Source: Microplitis mediator
Lineage: Eukaryota; Arthropoda; Insecta; Hymenoptera; Braconidae
Reading direction: 5' to 3'
NCBI RefSeq assembly: GCF_029852145.1
Contig: NC_079970.1
Span: 10,907,662 to 10,971,661 of the forward strand
DNA length: 64,000 nucleotides
Under the pieces are notes generated by a model. That model was not told the origin of the DNA, made no database searches, and saw only the letters and a program-made list of their open reading frames with translations. The translations under genes were made by a program, and so were the position numbers. Of the stretch, positions 22,978 through 35,400 are shown piece after piece (within the stretch, counting starts at the first letter, position 1; the number at the start of each line of letters is the position of its first letter).

Positions 22978-23343
22978 CAATAAATTCATTTTAATACAAT
23001 TATTTTGTTTCGAATCAAAGCATTTAGACTGGTTTGCTCTACTGTCATAATTTCTTATAAAACTTTCAACATTGCAAATAACTTTAGCACTAATTTTGTA
23101 TAAAGCGTTGGCAATGTTATAATGAAGGAAAAAAATGATTTTTCGATTTCTAAATGTGAGAATACCCGTTAATGAATGAGAGACGATTAGTAAATGGATA
23201 ACTTAAATTGGAATTATAGAAAAATATTTGCTATAATGTAATTGTGTCATAATAAGGAGAGGAATAAGTTTAATGATAAAACGTTATTACAAGTATTGTT
23301 GATTTGCATTATTAACAAATGAATGGCAATGGGTTTTTGATAG
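21716..23343. other. Unclassified sequence upstream of the first Rfx exon
   Basis: No gene or repeat family recognised, except a (TA)n microsatellite at 22941-22974 and a short tandem GGACAAAATA...CGACAAAATA at 22596-22635. An additional upstream Rfx exon could lie here, but I did not find a candidate. Confidence 0.3.
22941..22974. repeat. (TA)n microsatellite
   Basis: About seventeen uninterrupted TA units. Confidence 0.95.
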
Positions 23344-23472
23344 GAAGCTGTTGTTAGCGGGGGTGGAGGGGCATACTTGATCAGCGGTAATGCGGGAAGT
23401 GCTACTATCAGCGTAGAAGAAGCCAACTCTGTAGCAAATATGACGCATGCCACTAGAGTTTCTCAGGCCACT
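23344..23472 (+). CDS. Rfx: Rfx exon A: end of N-terminal region
   Basis: 43 codons, phase 0 to 0. A stop (TAG) lies in frame directly upstream, and its AG serves as the acceptor, so the exon must begin at 23344 or a few bases later. GGGGAYLISGN, then THATRVSQAT, corresponds to the glycine-rich segment and the conserved turn just before the DNA-binding domain in RFX proteins. The donor is ACT|GTAAGC. The next exon is 13.1 kb away. Confidence 0.8.
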
Positions 23473-26400
23473 GTAAGCCACAGAACAACTCTTCATTTGT
23501 GTCACACCTTTAATTAAGGCTACTGTTTAATACATATGCATGATTTTCTTTGTTGTAATTTTAAGCTTATTTAATATTGCTGTAGCTTCTTTGTCATAAT
23601 TTTGCATAAGTTCATTATTTAATAGTTGTGATGTACTATTTGTCACAGTTTTCGATTAGTGTATATGTCCAGAACAATATAAAACCTCGAAAAATTAATT
23701 TCCTACTGCTAATTTAGGCATCCCATATAAAATTGTTTTAAGTTGTTGTTGTACCAGTGTTGATTTTACTGTTGCTGAGATGAATCGTTTTTTTACATGT
23801 TTGGATACACTTCGAAACGATAATTTTTTTTTTTTCAACATTCCAATGGTTCTGAGACTACTTGAATTGACTCTTATCATTGATTCAAGAAAATCCATAA
23901 ACCATTTTATTTACATTTAAAATAGTTGTTAATAAAAAATGAAGATTGATTCAATTTCATTTTTGATTATTCATGATTATATTAGTATATGTTTTGACGG
24001 TTCCTTTATAATATGAATAATTTGAATGCAAATGATATTTTTTTTCTAACTTCCTACTGTAAGCATTGGAAGTTTCGAACAAAAAAATCTGGAATCTGGT
24101 TGATCCTGCGAGCAAGCCCAAAACTTTCCGCTGTTTTCGAGGTCAAGGAGCTCGAAAATTATTGCCAGTATATGTTCAAGCTCTTTGAGCCCGAACAAAG
24201 TCAGGTTTTCTCCACTACTAACAGAAATTAAGAGACATAAAAAAAATTGTAAATTTTTTAACGATATTCAATATGCTGTAACTCAGAGAAAAATGGTCTT
24301 ACAGTGAAGGAAAAAAAAGCAAATTGTAGTTCAAGTTTCTAGTTTTCAGATCTGGCCTTCAAAATTTTTTACCATGTACGGTTCCAGAGTAATCCTAAGA
24401 TAACCACCGCAAAAAAAATTTACCAATTTTTACTAATCTTTAAAAAGGTCCATGGGCTTCACACAATTTTTGTTGATAATCTCACCTTATGACTCTTTTA
24501 GGCAATTTCATGTCCTTTAATTTGCCACCCTCAAAAAGTTTCTACGAAGATTTGGCACGGAGACAATTAATAACTCGGGATATATCGGTCGTACCGGGAA
24601 CCGAAGTAGGGTTTTAAGAACTTTAAAACATCGTCTATAAGACACGAATAGAAATTTTTTTTTTCAAGAAAATTGATTTTTTTGAAAATTTTTTTAATCG
24701 GTTTATCAGTTGGAGAGAAATCAGTGACAACTGAAAATTGAAGAATACCGGGTTTTCATCGTTTTTTATGCACGTATTTTATAGCTTATTAGTTCGATTC
24801 GGTTGAATTTATTAACTACTGTTTCCAACTATCTCTCAATAATCTTGAAAAAATCTTCGAAAAGTAGCCTATATATTTCGTGATTCAAAATGTTTACATC
24901 TTTTCGTTTCAACCTACGCAAATATCAGTTTTTGAGTTTGAAAACATCAAAAATGTATTAAATCTTTTAAATCTAAGGCTGTTAATATTTCAAGACCTGA
25001 TCTGCTATATCAACTATTTTTCAGATTTTTTTCGGTTTTTATTTTTTGTATCCTTATGATAGATTAACTGCGCTTATAATTAACAATGTGTTTTATTGTG
25101 GTGAAAAAACAACGATCTCGATTTTACTAGTTTTATTTTTTATTATTCATTTTTACAAGACTATGAAATATAAACCTTCTCCTAAAGTGACAACAGCAAT
25201 AAACTTCAGTACTCTAATACTGCAATAGAAACACAACTCTACGCTTTAGAAAAGTTATGGAAATATTGTTTGGTTGCTACATGAGCTAATTCTGCATCAA
25301 TTTCGAAAGAGAGCCAACGCATGCAAGAAACTACTTAGTTACCGTCCTATTAATGAATGACTACGGCGTGTCATTGGAGTAAATGAGAAGTGGGTTATTT
25401 ACGTCAATTAGTCGCGTACACGCTAAATGCTTGGAACTGGAGAAACGAGTACACTGCCACAAATACCTGACATGAATTAAAAAGTTTTTTCAAGTGTGTC
25501 GTTGAATATAAACGGAATTATTTACTGAGAGCACCTGCCAACGAACACGGCCATCACCGAAAACATTTACTGTAAGCAATTGGATAGCAGCGAGATTTCT
25601 GAAAAATCAAAATAAAGTTAACTTTTTACTTTTACTCGATAGTAGTGTCTGCTCAGCAAGAGCTTTCATGAAAAAATATTTCCATTTGGCTGGGCTGTCC
25701 TTTCCTATCCGCCGTGCTTTCCAGTTATTATGCCATTAGATTACCACCTATTTCCTTCTCTACTTCATTAATTGGAAGATAAAATATTTATAAATGAAGA
25801 TTGCCGTACAAGTAGTCTTCCGACTTTCTTTAATCCAAAGCCTAAAAACTTCCACAAAGAAGGCATTCTATTTCTGCATTCGCGTTGATGGCAGGTGATA
25901 GACAACGACGGTGCTTCTACAGTTGAAAAAAACTTGGCTTAGTATATTCAGATATGAAATAATTTCGTGTACAAAGATGGCGGGTTTTTAAGACGTGTTT
26001 TTATAGGCGTATATTTATAAACTAGACATTCAATGTAATCATCAGTCAGTTTATAATAGAAGAGTTACCCTTGTTAAGCCTGGCCTCTTGAGTGGACCGT
26101 ACCCCGCCGTGATTTGTCTTAAAAAATTATGGCGCCCGAAAAAGCTCGTAGATTAGAGATCATTAGGTGATGGATGAAGGTAGATATGTCTAATGTCATG
26201 TCTGAAGTCTTTGTGATTATAAGTGGAAGAAACCCTTTTTAGGGTATTGAGGTGAGGTTGCATCTCATCACGAATCTATGTCAACATGTCGACCAATACA
26301 GGGAATTGGTACCACGGGGGACCTTTCCAAGCCCTCTTCGACCCAAGTCTCTTTATTTCCCGAGATGGTAGTAGTGTTTGACCCAAAAGAGATATAGACT

Positions 26401-29400
26401 CGTGATGGCTGTTTGTTCGGCACCCACACGCTAAAGAATCTTCAATCTCATCATTGATCCTAGGGTAATGCCAATAATCGGTCTATACTCAATATTTTGC
26501 TTGGGTGACATTTTAGTAGAAAAGGCATGATATTCGCAGCGCGTGTGTGTCTGAAATAGGCAAGAAAACGTCCTTCTGTCAAATGGACTTCGGCCTCATT
26601 ACATGAATTAATTTTTTGTCTGGCCGAAACAAGTATTAGCATGGATGGCCATCGAGTCCTGCAGATAAACTTGCGAAACGATAGGGCCGGAAAACTAGGG
26701 ACAGGTGCCTTGTAGGAGAAGCCACGTATTGATTTCCTTTTTCTGCAAGAGCTGTACGCAGCAGCGACAAAGTTGACAAAGGTTTCAATACACGCGATTT
26801 TGGCAGTGATGTGCAGCTCGCCGCTACAACTGGGAAAAGGTCAATTGCGGCTATTTGCTTAACGAATCCAATGTACGAAACGATTCAAATTTTTCAACTG
26901 AACACTTCTCACTGCATATGCGCTCAAATAGTGGGTCCTGGAACTTTTCTCTATGTGGTCTCGTCATATTTTCAGTGTCGCAAAGGGCATATTCTTAGGG
27001 GTTACCTGCGTTAATATCCGCGATAAAATATCTGATGTCAAAATATCATCAAGATTAAATATCGATAAAAAATAATGCGATTTCCATTTTTGCTCAGGTT
27101 TTGTGTGCGTGGAAATGTAAATTATAGAAACCTATGCGCTTGAAATAGTACGGTGCCTTTTTTTCAAGGGTTTTGTGTGCGTGGACATATAAAATATATA
27201 AACCTATGCACTTGCAATAGTACTTTACTATTTCAAAGAAAATCATAGATTTAACTGGGTTAATTTGCCGTACTCATTAGTACGATGGTGACTAAGTAGC
27301 TCCATGAAAGTGGTATCAGCTTATGTAGTAACCAAATTGAATATTTTCATGACTTTCCTCAAGCTTCGAGTTGTTTTTCTATTGCTGGACGGGAAGTGAA
27401 TTTGCGATCCATTTCTAAGAGCCTTTTTAACTCTCCCACATTCATTGTAGGCAATAGTTCTCGATGAGATTCATCGGACAGATCATAATTCCCATCCTTG
27501 TCTTCTGAATCGTTGCATATATATATTGTGCACTGCACTAGTTGCTTGTTGGTCTAATCAAAGTTCGTGAAGCAGGATCAGTCGAAGTTCTCAACCAAAA
27601 ATGTCCATAATTTACTACAGTTTTACTAATTGATAATAACGGTTATTCTTAGGTTACATCAAGTAAAATACCGACAGATACCGGTTATAATTGCCTTATA
27701 ATGAGGTTTCTTTTGAAACCTCGTTACATTTTTTATCCAAACTCAGATTTCTCATCTATTTACTCCACAATTTATTGTAATAATTATGTTTATTAATTTT
27801 CAATTATAGTTAAATCCTTATTATAATAATTTAATTTAATAGCTAACTCTGGCTTCCTTGCCAAGGATTATTATTCGAAATGATTAATTTATTTTAATTT
27901 CACAATTAATTTTGGCTTCCTTACCAAGAGTTATTTTTTTACCAAATACTAATGGGAATTACGTAATTAGTAAATTCTTGCCGTAAAATATTTATTTATA
28001 ATAAATTCTGGCTTTGTTGCCGAGAATTTCATTGAATAAACACGTGATAAATTATTAATTTATTTGTTTATTATAAATTCTGACTTTCCTGCCGAGATTT
28101 TATTTCACTGGAGACACTGATTCGTTAACACTCAATTTCACACGTTTGTACTGAAAAATACGCTCGGTGTCTTCAAGAATTATCTTGGTCTTCACTTTGT
28201 TTCCTGCTTTCTAGGTAAAATTAACGACCAGATGTGCGTCTGTCTAACTTGTTGGCTCCTTTTTTCAGTCACCGTCTTAAGATTCTATATCTTTAACTAG
28301 AGCATTTTCGGCAATTATCGGAAAATGGCTTTCCCACTTAGTTAAAATTGAGACTGACGTTCGAACTTTTTCAATTATCACGCCCCGCGATAAGTCGAAA
28401 AACTGATACTGGTACTCATTTGGGGTTACGGCTCGGGTAACTGACCGGCGCGGAAAATCACGATTATCCTTGATGATAAATAAATTTTATTTCGTTACAG
28501 CTTATATCAAAATAGTAACACACTTAAACCTGGAATAATAACACAGAAAATCGAAATAATAACACATTTAAACTAGAAATAATAACACCACAATTTACAA
28601 CGGTAAAAGAAAGACAAAGAATAGAATGTTTATTGATATACAAGATGTACTCTGTTAAGTTGTCAATATCTGACTAACTCAACCACGCTTCTATCCAATA
28701 AAAAGGAAGCATTGCTTTTCCAGACATACAAATGTTTTAAAATCAGTTTAACTTTCCCGCCAACATACGTATATATGTTGTTGTATTTATGTGAATGTAG
28801 TAACCGGATTTCAAGTTGCCTATAGATCAGTAGCTGACTGATTGCAGCACAAAACTACTATGTGGCTTACTTTGTTCAAATTATCTTTAAGATGGGTGCC
28901 AGATGTAATAAACATCAATAAACAAATCTTGTATTTTGTAATCTAAGATGGTGGATCAGGGCAAGGTCAGGCACTTCAGATTACGATCAAAATAACAAAT
29001 CAAAAATAATGAAAATAAACTATTGTATATGAAACAAACATAATTAAATTGATCGATATCACAATAATCGATCGTTCAAACTAATAGATCTGCTGAAAAT
29101 TAGCTTATAAGTTATTCGACGAGTAGTTTGCCGGTTATTTAGTAACTTGATTGAAGCGAATTCGTACGTTAGAATTGTTTGGTGGCCTTGAAAAAAACCG
29201 GTTTGGTATGAGAAAGTTGGTGTATGAGAAGTATCTGGAAAATATTCAAGCCTTGCTCGCTTGAACATTTGTTCGTTAGTAATCGCTGATAGCCTTGCTC
29301 GCTATCTGAAGAGTATTCTTTACCAATTAACTGGTCATGAATGAATACGCTGCCACTTTCAGCTTCCTTCCTCTTATACCCGAGAGCCGGCTTCTAGAAT

Positions 29401-32400
29401 GTTCAGCATGTAGTGGAAATATTCGGTTACTGCGCTCCAACGAGGTGGCTGAATTGAGAGTAGAGGGGGTCGAGTTATTGCAGTCCAATAAGAAGCCCAG
29501 CTTGGGACTGGAGGGGGTAGAGTTGTCGCCGCAATGCTTTGAGGTGCAATGGTCCGCACAAAGTTTATGAGTTAATGTTTCTCTCCATGGTCCGCGCGAT
29601 GTTAATGACTTACTTTTGAACATGAGTTGATATAAAACAAAATCAACTAACTAAGAAAATTCATCGTTGCTCACATTGATAGGATCTATTCGATTCAATA
29701 ATGTCGTTAACGAAATAAAATTTATAAGTTATTATTAAGAGAGCAGGATTAAGATAGGAGCGATCTGGAAAGAATAAGGAAAGAACCACCTCAATCAAAA
29801 ATATGTAGATAAATCGAGTAAAATATGGATAGTCTGGATTGGGAGTTGAACGCAGACTATGTCGGTTGGCACCAAGTGCTCTACTTGTTGAGCTATCCGG
29901 GCCTTTGCCATTTTCCGTTCAATATATCTATTGAGATACTGTCCATCGGACGGTAGCATTTTCAAAATTGTGTTACTTGTGCCTTTTGCAGTGACTCGTT
30001 GTTTCTAACATGTCCTATCCAACACGGTGTCTTAGGTAGGGTATAAGATAGCCACACCTATCTTAAGGGTCTCAGCTAACGTATACTTAGATAAAACCCT
30101 TCTCATTCTTAAATTTACTTTTTCATCTTTTATTTTCAAACTCATTCACCGTAAATACTCACTTGATCGTAAATATAACCATTTTTATATTTTTCTCATT
30201 CACATAAACACCGTTTCACCCTATCTAGTATTTAACGATTTAGGCAGTAATTACTCCATTCTTATCCTATAGTTCGACGCCGAAGTGGGGACAAACGTAA
30301 TCTCTTCTTAAGGGAAGCGTCGAATACGTGTTGTTAAGCATTAAAAAGTCTTGTGAGAACTCGCGTCATTTAACCATTAATTTTTGTCGTATTGCCGATT
30401 ACTCGGTGAGACTGCGATTATAATGCACAATTACTACAACATAAATTTTTTGTGAATTCATTTTGTGTAGTGTTTCATATTTTTCTTATCCTTGTTCATT
30501 TTTTTATCTTTTATCACTACTGGTGTATTTCGGAGCATTTATCACCGTTATCCAGCATCAGTATTAATACAAGGAACCTTTAGTGCAAATCGAGTAGTGG
30601 ATTTCAAATCGACGTGGGTTGCGCTGTTTTTACTGCTGCATCAGAAATAGGAATCAGTGCTGTTCTTCAGCAGGGCGCATTTAAAGATTGCCAGCCAGCG
30701 AGCTTTTTAGCTAAAAATTACAGCCATCAATCAAAAAATTATTAATCTACGACCGCAAGTTACTTGTGGTCTATGAAGTCGCAAGACATTTCCGGTACTT
30801 TTCCGAAGGTCAACATGAATTGATTCATTTCGATTACCTAGGCAATTACTTACTCCACCAACAAAGCTTTGCCTCATGATATCGTCAATACTTCGAAAGA
30901 TTTTTAATTTTTTTTTTTACAATTTTTTTTTTTTCAGTAAATAATATTTTTTAATAACAAGGAGTTTCAAAAATATTTGAGAAAAACAAAAAAAGCAATT
31001 ATTTTCTAATTTTCTGTCAACGATATCTCTCGAGCGGAAGCAATCGAAAGCTTTCATCGAGTTCTAGAGCTGATTAGAGTTTGGAATTGATTGATCAAAC
31101 AGTTTTCAAAATATTCTAGAAAAATAAAAAAAGAATTTTTTTTTTCGTATTTCTTGAATATCTCAGAATCTATTTGACTAAATGATCTTAAATTTACACA
31201 AAACTCCAAATTTAGAAGAACTCTTTCAAATCCCGCGAGAACTATCTCGATCGGTTCGTTTATTACAAAAATAAGAGAGGTTGACATCTACACACACAAA
31301 CACTCACGACTACCCACCACACACACACACACACACACTCACGACTACCCACCACACACACCTACATAAATATAGAAACTTGGCCATCATTCTGAAAATG
31401 ATCAGGATAGCTTTCTAGAACCTGAAAACATCAACATCTGATGAAAACACGAATTTTCAGTATCGGGGTAAAAACGAAAACTTTTCAAATTTTCTCAACA
31501 GAAAGTTAAAGAAAACTAACAAAGTTCCTACATTAATTGCTCTTTGAAATAAGGCCTTGATGAATAACTTCGAAAATACAATCATATGTTGTTACTTGTT
31601 TTTGTTTGTTGTTAATAACAAATGACGCTCACGTTTTTTTTCCTCAAGTTTTGAGTGCATCTTTTTTTGGCATTATGACGAGACCGTAAAAACATTAGAT
31701 GTGAACAAATTTTTGGACAGAATAAAATTTCTTACGAAATTATTAACTGTAATTTCGAAAAAAACACCTTTCAATACTTAAATTTTTGAAAAACAAAATT
31801 ATATTCAGTGCTCATGTTTTTTCAGTATTTTTAAAATGCTTGTGAAAATGTTCGAAATTCTATAAAATTTGATAAAACTTCGTAAAATTTCATACTTTTT
31901 TACTGTACAAAATTTATAGTGGTTTTATAACTTTCACGAACTTTTATAAATTTTAATAAAATAATTACTTTTTTTGCGATCTATAATTTCGTTCTTATAT
32001 TATTAATTATATGTTGTATAGTTTTTTATGAAACGATTAGTTAATTCAAAATTATATCAAATTTTATAAAATTTATGATAGAATAAAATTTCCTATCTTG
32101 ATAAATTTACTATTTATTCATACACGATTACGTCAGTGCAGTTGATAGCAGCAAGGACAGAAACGGTAGGATATTCATCGGTAGGATAAATTTTTCATGG
32201 ACTGCTTGTATCAAACAAAAAAATCTGGCTATCGGTAGACCCTGCGAAAAAACTTTTTTAAAAAAATGAGCACATAACAGTTTTTTGTATGAAAAATTCT
32301 CAGCTTTCCAATAAAAATATCCATTTTTTATTTTACGTTACAGAAGACTTTAAAATTCGATTAAAGAAGAAAAAACGATTTTTATGACTGTGCGGCGCTT

Positions 32401-35400
32401 GATACACCGATTTTGATATTTTTTTCTGAAAGCTGAGACTTTTTCCCACAAAATATGTAATTTTCACGATGTGCATATTTTTTGTTTGAATAAAATCAAT
32501 AATTATTTAAATACAAGTCAGTGATTTTATAGTTTTATCAAACTCTAATAGTTTATTGTGTAACAAGAGATGAAACAAAACTATATCAGACGAGAGTGAA
32601 GTAGGCTGCCCGAGCCGTAGGCAAAATTTGACAATAACTGCAACGTGAAGTCGTGGTTCACACTATTTTTTTCATGATGACCTGCATTGAAAATTAGTTT
32701 CAGTGTCAGCAGCCAGTTAGAATCAAGTTAATTTAAGATCAATGGTGTGATCAACCATTAGTGTACGCGTAACTTATGATTTGCAATTTATAATTAAACA
32801 GAAACCATAAATACTATTTATTATTTACACAAATTTTTATCAAACTTGATTACAAAGTCAGAACTGTCATTAAAGCAGATAACATCAATAGTCTGAAATC
32901 ACTATTAAACAAAACACGAAAATCAAAGTTCAAATTACTAATTCCCAGGGCCTGGAAGTTGGTGCTAACAATTAAACGTAAAAAAGAGAACAAAAACAAG
33001 ATCGAAATCAATAATAACTCAAATGTCAAATATTAAAGAGGTTGACAGCAAAACACGTGGAATTCATGTAACCTATTGCGATTTCGAACAAATCAAATTA
33101 TTGAATGAGATTTTGCAAAATACTTGCGATTATGAAAAATTTGCGGAGTTAACGCGAATTAAATCCTCTTCGGAGTGGAATTTACTCCGAAAGTGAGTTT
33201 ATTTTAATATTAAAACTCCGAATTAGAGAAAATTCTGATTTGAATAAAATCCACTTCGAAATGACTCCGCAGAAAATTCCAAGTACCTATTCACACCGTA
33301 TGCGGAGTGATTTTTTTTCTAAAACTCTGAACTCCAAATGACGGAGTAAATACGGATTCAAATGAAATCCGTGATCACTTCGAATTCGATCCCGATTTTC
33401 AACAGTGTGACATCAATTCAATCGTGAATAAATAGGAGGCAAAATTTCTTTTATAAAATTTCAGATACTTTTGGTGTAGCACGGTAATCTTCCTGATGGT
33501 CTCGCTTGTCGTCCAGCTAACGGTCATGGCATAATTTTGCTGACGGTATCGCTCACCACCTTGCTCGTCATCTTGCTGACGCTTTTTAAAGCTAATTAAA
33601 GTTTTTTAATCGTAGAGAGTTAATATTTTATTTAATTTTGTTCAAACAAAAAATATGCACACCGTAAAAATTACATATTTTGTGGGAAAAAGTCCCAGCT
33701 TTCAGAAAATAATATTAAAATAGATGTATCAAACGCCGCACAGTCATATAAATCGTTTTTTCTTCTTTAATCGAATTTTAAAAGGTCTTCTGTAACTTAA
33801 AATAAAAAATGAGTATTTTTATTGAAAAGCTGATAATTTTTCCAACGAATAACTGTTATGGTTTTCTCAAATTTTCAGAGAATTTTTTTTTTTAATACAC
33901 AGAACACCTCCACAAGGTTGAACCAAATCTGCGTAGGTCGCCCCGTAAAAATAACTTTATTTGATGGAATGACCTATATATGGGGCATTCCATACCAAAT
34001 CGGCCACTTTTTGAGGTCACCCCCTCCGATATTCTTGAAAAATTTATATGTTTTGGAGGCTGATAAAAAACGCTCTCATGAATTTTTTCAAATTTTTTTG
34101 ACTACTTGTTTCCGAGATACCGATTTTTTTCAAAATACGAGGTTTTTTTTTTGAAACGGTTATAACTTCGCGAAAAGTACACCAATCGGATCGTTTTTTT
34201 TTCTAAAATCTTCGTTTTTGAATGTTCTTTCAAGAAAAAAACACGTTTTTATTCTTAATCAATTCCTTCATTTTTTATTTTAAGTTTGAAGCAAAAAAAA
34301 CGTTTTTTGGAAATGTATGCCCCATCCGATTTTTTTGAAAAAATTCTAAAAAAAATTTTGATGAATTTAGAAAATTTTGAGACCAATCCGATCGTGGACA
34401 AACAATTCGTTCTATTTTTTTTCTTAATTCGAAAAAAGTTTTTTTCCCTAAATATTGTTTTTCGACTTAATTTGACCAATGAACATTCTCAGATCGGTCT
34501 ATTTAGATGTTATGATTTTTTTTTAAATACTGTGCCGTTCGGAGTATACTATTTTTGGAAGTTTTTCTAGTCATTCAATAAATAAATTTTAAAAATCAAC
34601 TAAGAACTACTTATGAGTTATCTTTATGACCTGGGAGAAGTGGTACGTGGCCTTATTGGGACGATAGCCAATAAGGAACAAAAAATACCCAGGAAAGGAT
34701 AGTAAATGAAATTGATCCGAATTTAAACCCCAAAGTAATAAACGAAGTTTAATTTTTTTGACGCTTAAACAATTTGTGAATTTCAAATTCAGTTGAATTT
34801 GAGTATTGTTTTACAAGTAAACTTCCATTGTCAATTTGTATCACACAATGAAGTTTTTGAGTTCCTTTTGTAATTGCTGTTCTATTAAACTTCATTTCGT
34901 AATACCAAATGAAGATGGAAGTTTACTTTCCGGGAAAAAATGATCAGACCTGACCATGCCTATTGATGTATGATCAGGCCTGAAATTAGACCTGATCACG
35001 CCTGTTCATGTATGATTAGGCCTGAAATTAGACATGATCAGGCCTGATAATACCTGTCCATGCCTGTTCATGTCTGTTCATGTCTGAAGCGTTGAATACA
35101 CTCAGGCCTGATCATGCCTGTTCATGCCTGTTCATGTCTGAAGCGTTAAATACAGTCAGGTCTGATCATGCCTGTTCATACCTGTCCATGCCTGTTCATG
35201 CCTGGTCATGTCTGAAGAGTTAAATACGCTCATGCCTGATCATACCTGTCCATGCCTGTCCATGCCTGTTCATGTCTGAAGCGTTAAATACGCTCATGCC
35301 TGATCATACCTGTCCATGCCTGGTCATGTCTGTTCATGCCTGTTCATGTCTGAAGCGTTAAATACGCTCAGGCCTGATCATACCTGTCCATGCCTGTTCA

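Noticed and set aside
23695..23898. 67-codon minus-strand frame with a basic stretch
   Set aside because: No motif, no splice context, and it lies in an Rfx intron; not supported as a gene.
29327..29623. Open frames on both strands (77-98 codons)
   Set aside because: No recognisable domain. The region has internal repeats and the texture of an LTR, so coding is unsupported.
34960..35400. Regularly spaced repeats that could suggest a CRISPR array
   Set aside because: The spacers are themselves repeats of a 10-bp unit and the DNA is from an animal; it is a minisatellite in a TIR element.
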